A stretch of DNA of 23,443 bases. Source: Opitutia bacterium (GTDB lineage: Bacteria; Verrucomicrobiota; Verrucomicrobiia; Opitutales; UBA953). The DNA is taken from positions 1 to 23,443 of the forward strand of contig JAJPZB010000124.1 of assembly GCA_021204635.1 (NCBI GenBank). The letters run 5' to 3'. Shown piece by piece: positions 23,281 through 23,443 of this stretch (positions are counted from its first letter, which is position 1; every line of letters begins with the position of its first letter). The translations under genes were made by a program, and so were the position numbers. The notes under the pieces were generated by a model. The model was given only the letters and a program-made list of their open reading frames with translations. It did not search any database and was not told the origin of the DNA.

Positions 23281-23390
23281 GGCTTAGTGGTGAGAGCCGG
23301 GTTGGTGGTGGGACTTGGGTTGGTGGTGGGACTTGGGTTAGTGGTGGTGAGAGCCGAGTTAGTGGTGAGAAATGGGTTGGTGGTGGCGAC
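23262..23390 (+). repeat. 18-bp tandem repeat array (GGGTTGGTGGTGGGACTT type)
   Basis: About seven units follow each other: 23262-23280, 23281-23298, 23299-23316, 23317-23334, 23335-23355, 23356-23373 and 23374-23390. The third and fourth are identical (GGGTTGGTGGTGGGACTT); others vary to GGCTTAGTGGTGAGAGCC or GAGTTAGTGGTGAGAAAT, with a few length changes. There are no unique spacers, so it is not CRISPR. Open frames through it come from its low complexity. Similar single units occur at 1-178 and, inverted, at 7072-7107. Confidence 0.85.
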
Positions 23391-23395
23391 AATCT

Positions 23396-23437
23396 CGCGC
23401 ATGCAATGCGCGATTCTCCCGCTAAGTTAGCGGGAGG
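23396..23437. other. two consecutive hairpins at the right edge of the array
   Basis: CGCGCAT (23396-23402) pairs with ATGCGCG (23406-23412) around GCA. Then CTCCCGCTAA (23417-23426) and TTAGCGGGAG (23428-23437) form a nearly perfect palindrome around a single G. They close the repeat array. No T-run follows within the window, and what comes next is outside it. Confidence 0.55.
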
Positions 23438-23443
23438 GGACCG

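Noticed and set aside
23262..23390. CRISPR array
   Set aside because: Units follow each other with no unique spacers of constant length, and no cas genes are near.
22870..23430. Open frame running from aroG into the tandem array
   Set aside because: The first part is aroG out of frame; the second is repetitive LVVGLG-type sequence created by the array.

Overview
The window looks like a chromosomal segment of a moderately GC-rich Gram-negative bacterium. An outer-membrane-type Pal lipoprotein, an OleC-type beta-lactone synthetase, an RNase HIII, a RecB/RecD pair and mostly weak Shine-Dalgarno sequences together fit Verrucomicrobiota (Opitutales-like) best. The lineage is an inference; there is no rRNA or other decisive marker here.

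Region 1 (1-7107) is an AT-rich island set into GC-rich DNA. Five genes run tightly on the minus strand (6660 down to 257): a cytosine-5 DNA methyltransferase, a candidate PD-(D/E)XK restriction endonuclease, a ParB-like protein, a SNF2-type helicase, and a DUF3883-type nuclease-fold protein. Spacings are 4-8 bp or overlaps, so they are almost certainly one transcript. A 51-codon open frame may precede the methyltransferase. I read this as a composite restriction-modification or anti-phage cassette. The combination is not one I can match to a named system. GT-rich repeat clusters flank it (1-178 and about 6950-7107), in inverted orientation, sharing an exact 17-bp match. No integrase, transposase or tRNA is visible.

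Region 2 (7108-20280) is housekeeping core. On the minus strand lie an unknown acidic protein and a Pal-like lipoprotein. On the plus strand come uppS, cdsA and miaA (isoprenoid and phospholipid precursor synthesis, tRNA modification). Convergent with miaA is a minus-strand group rlmD-recB-recD (23S rRNA methylation, then the helicase-nuclease and helicase subunits of a RecBCD-type exonuclease, with no recC in view). Divergent from rlmD are rsmE and rnhC (16S rRNA methylation, RNase HIII), then a tiny lipoprotein with a strong terminator.

Region 3 (20392-23443) holds oleC (beta-lactone synthetase without oleA, oleB or oleD nearby) and aroG (class I DAHP synthase). It ends in a hairpin and an 18-bp tandem repeat array of GGGTTGGTGGTGGGACTT type.

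A short GGTGGTGGC / GCCACCACC motif family recurs throughout. It forms arrays after genes and also lies in frame inside recB and oleC, where it encodes Asn/Thr/Asp-rich stretches. Many copies contain the octamer GNTGGTGG, which resembles known Chi sequences; since recB and recD are encoded here, this is the most interesting signal outside the defence island.
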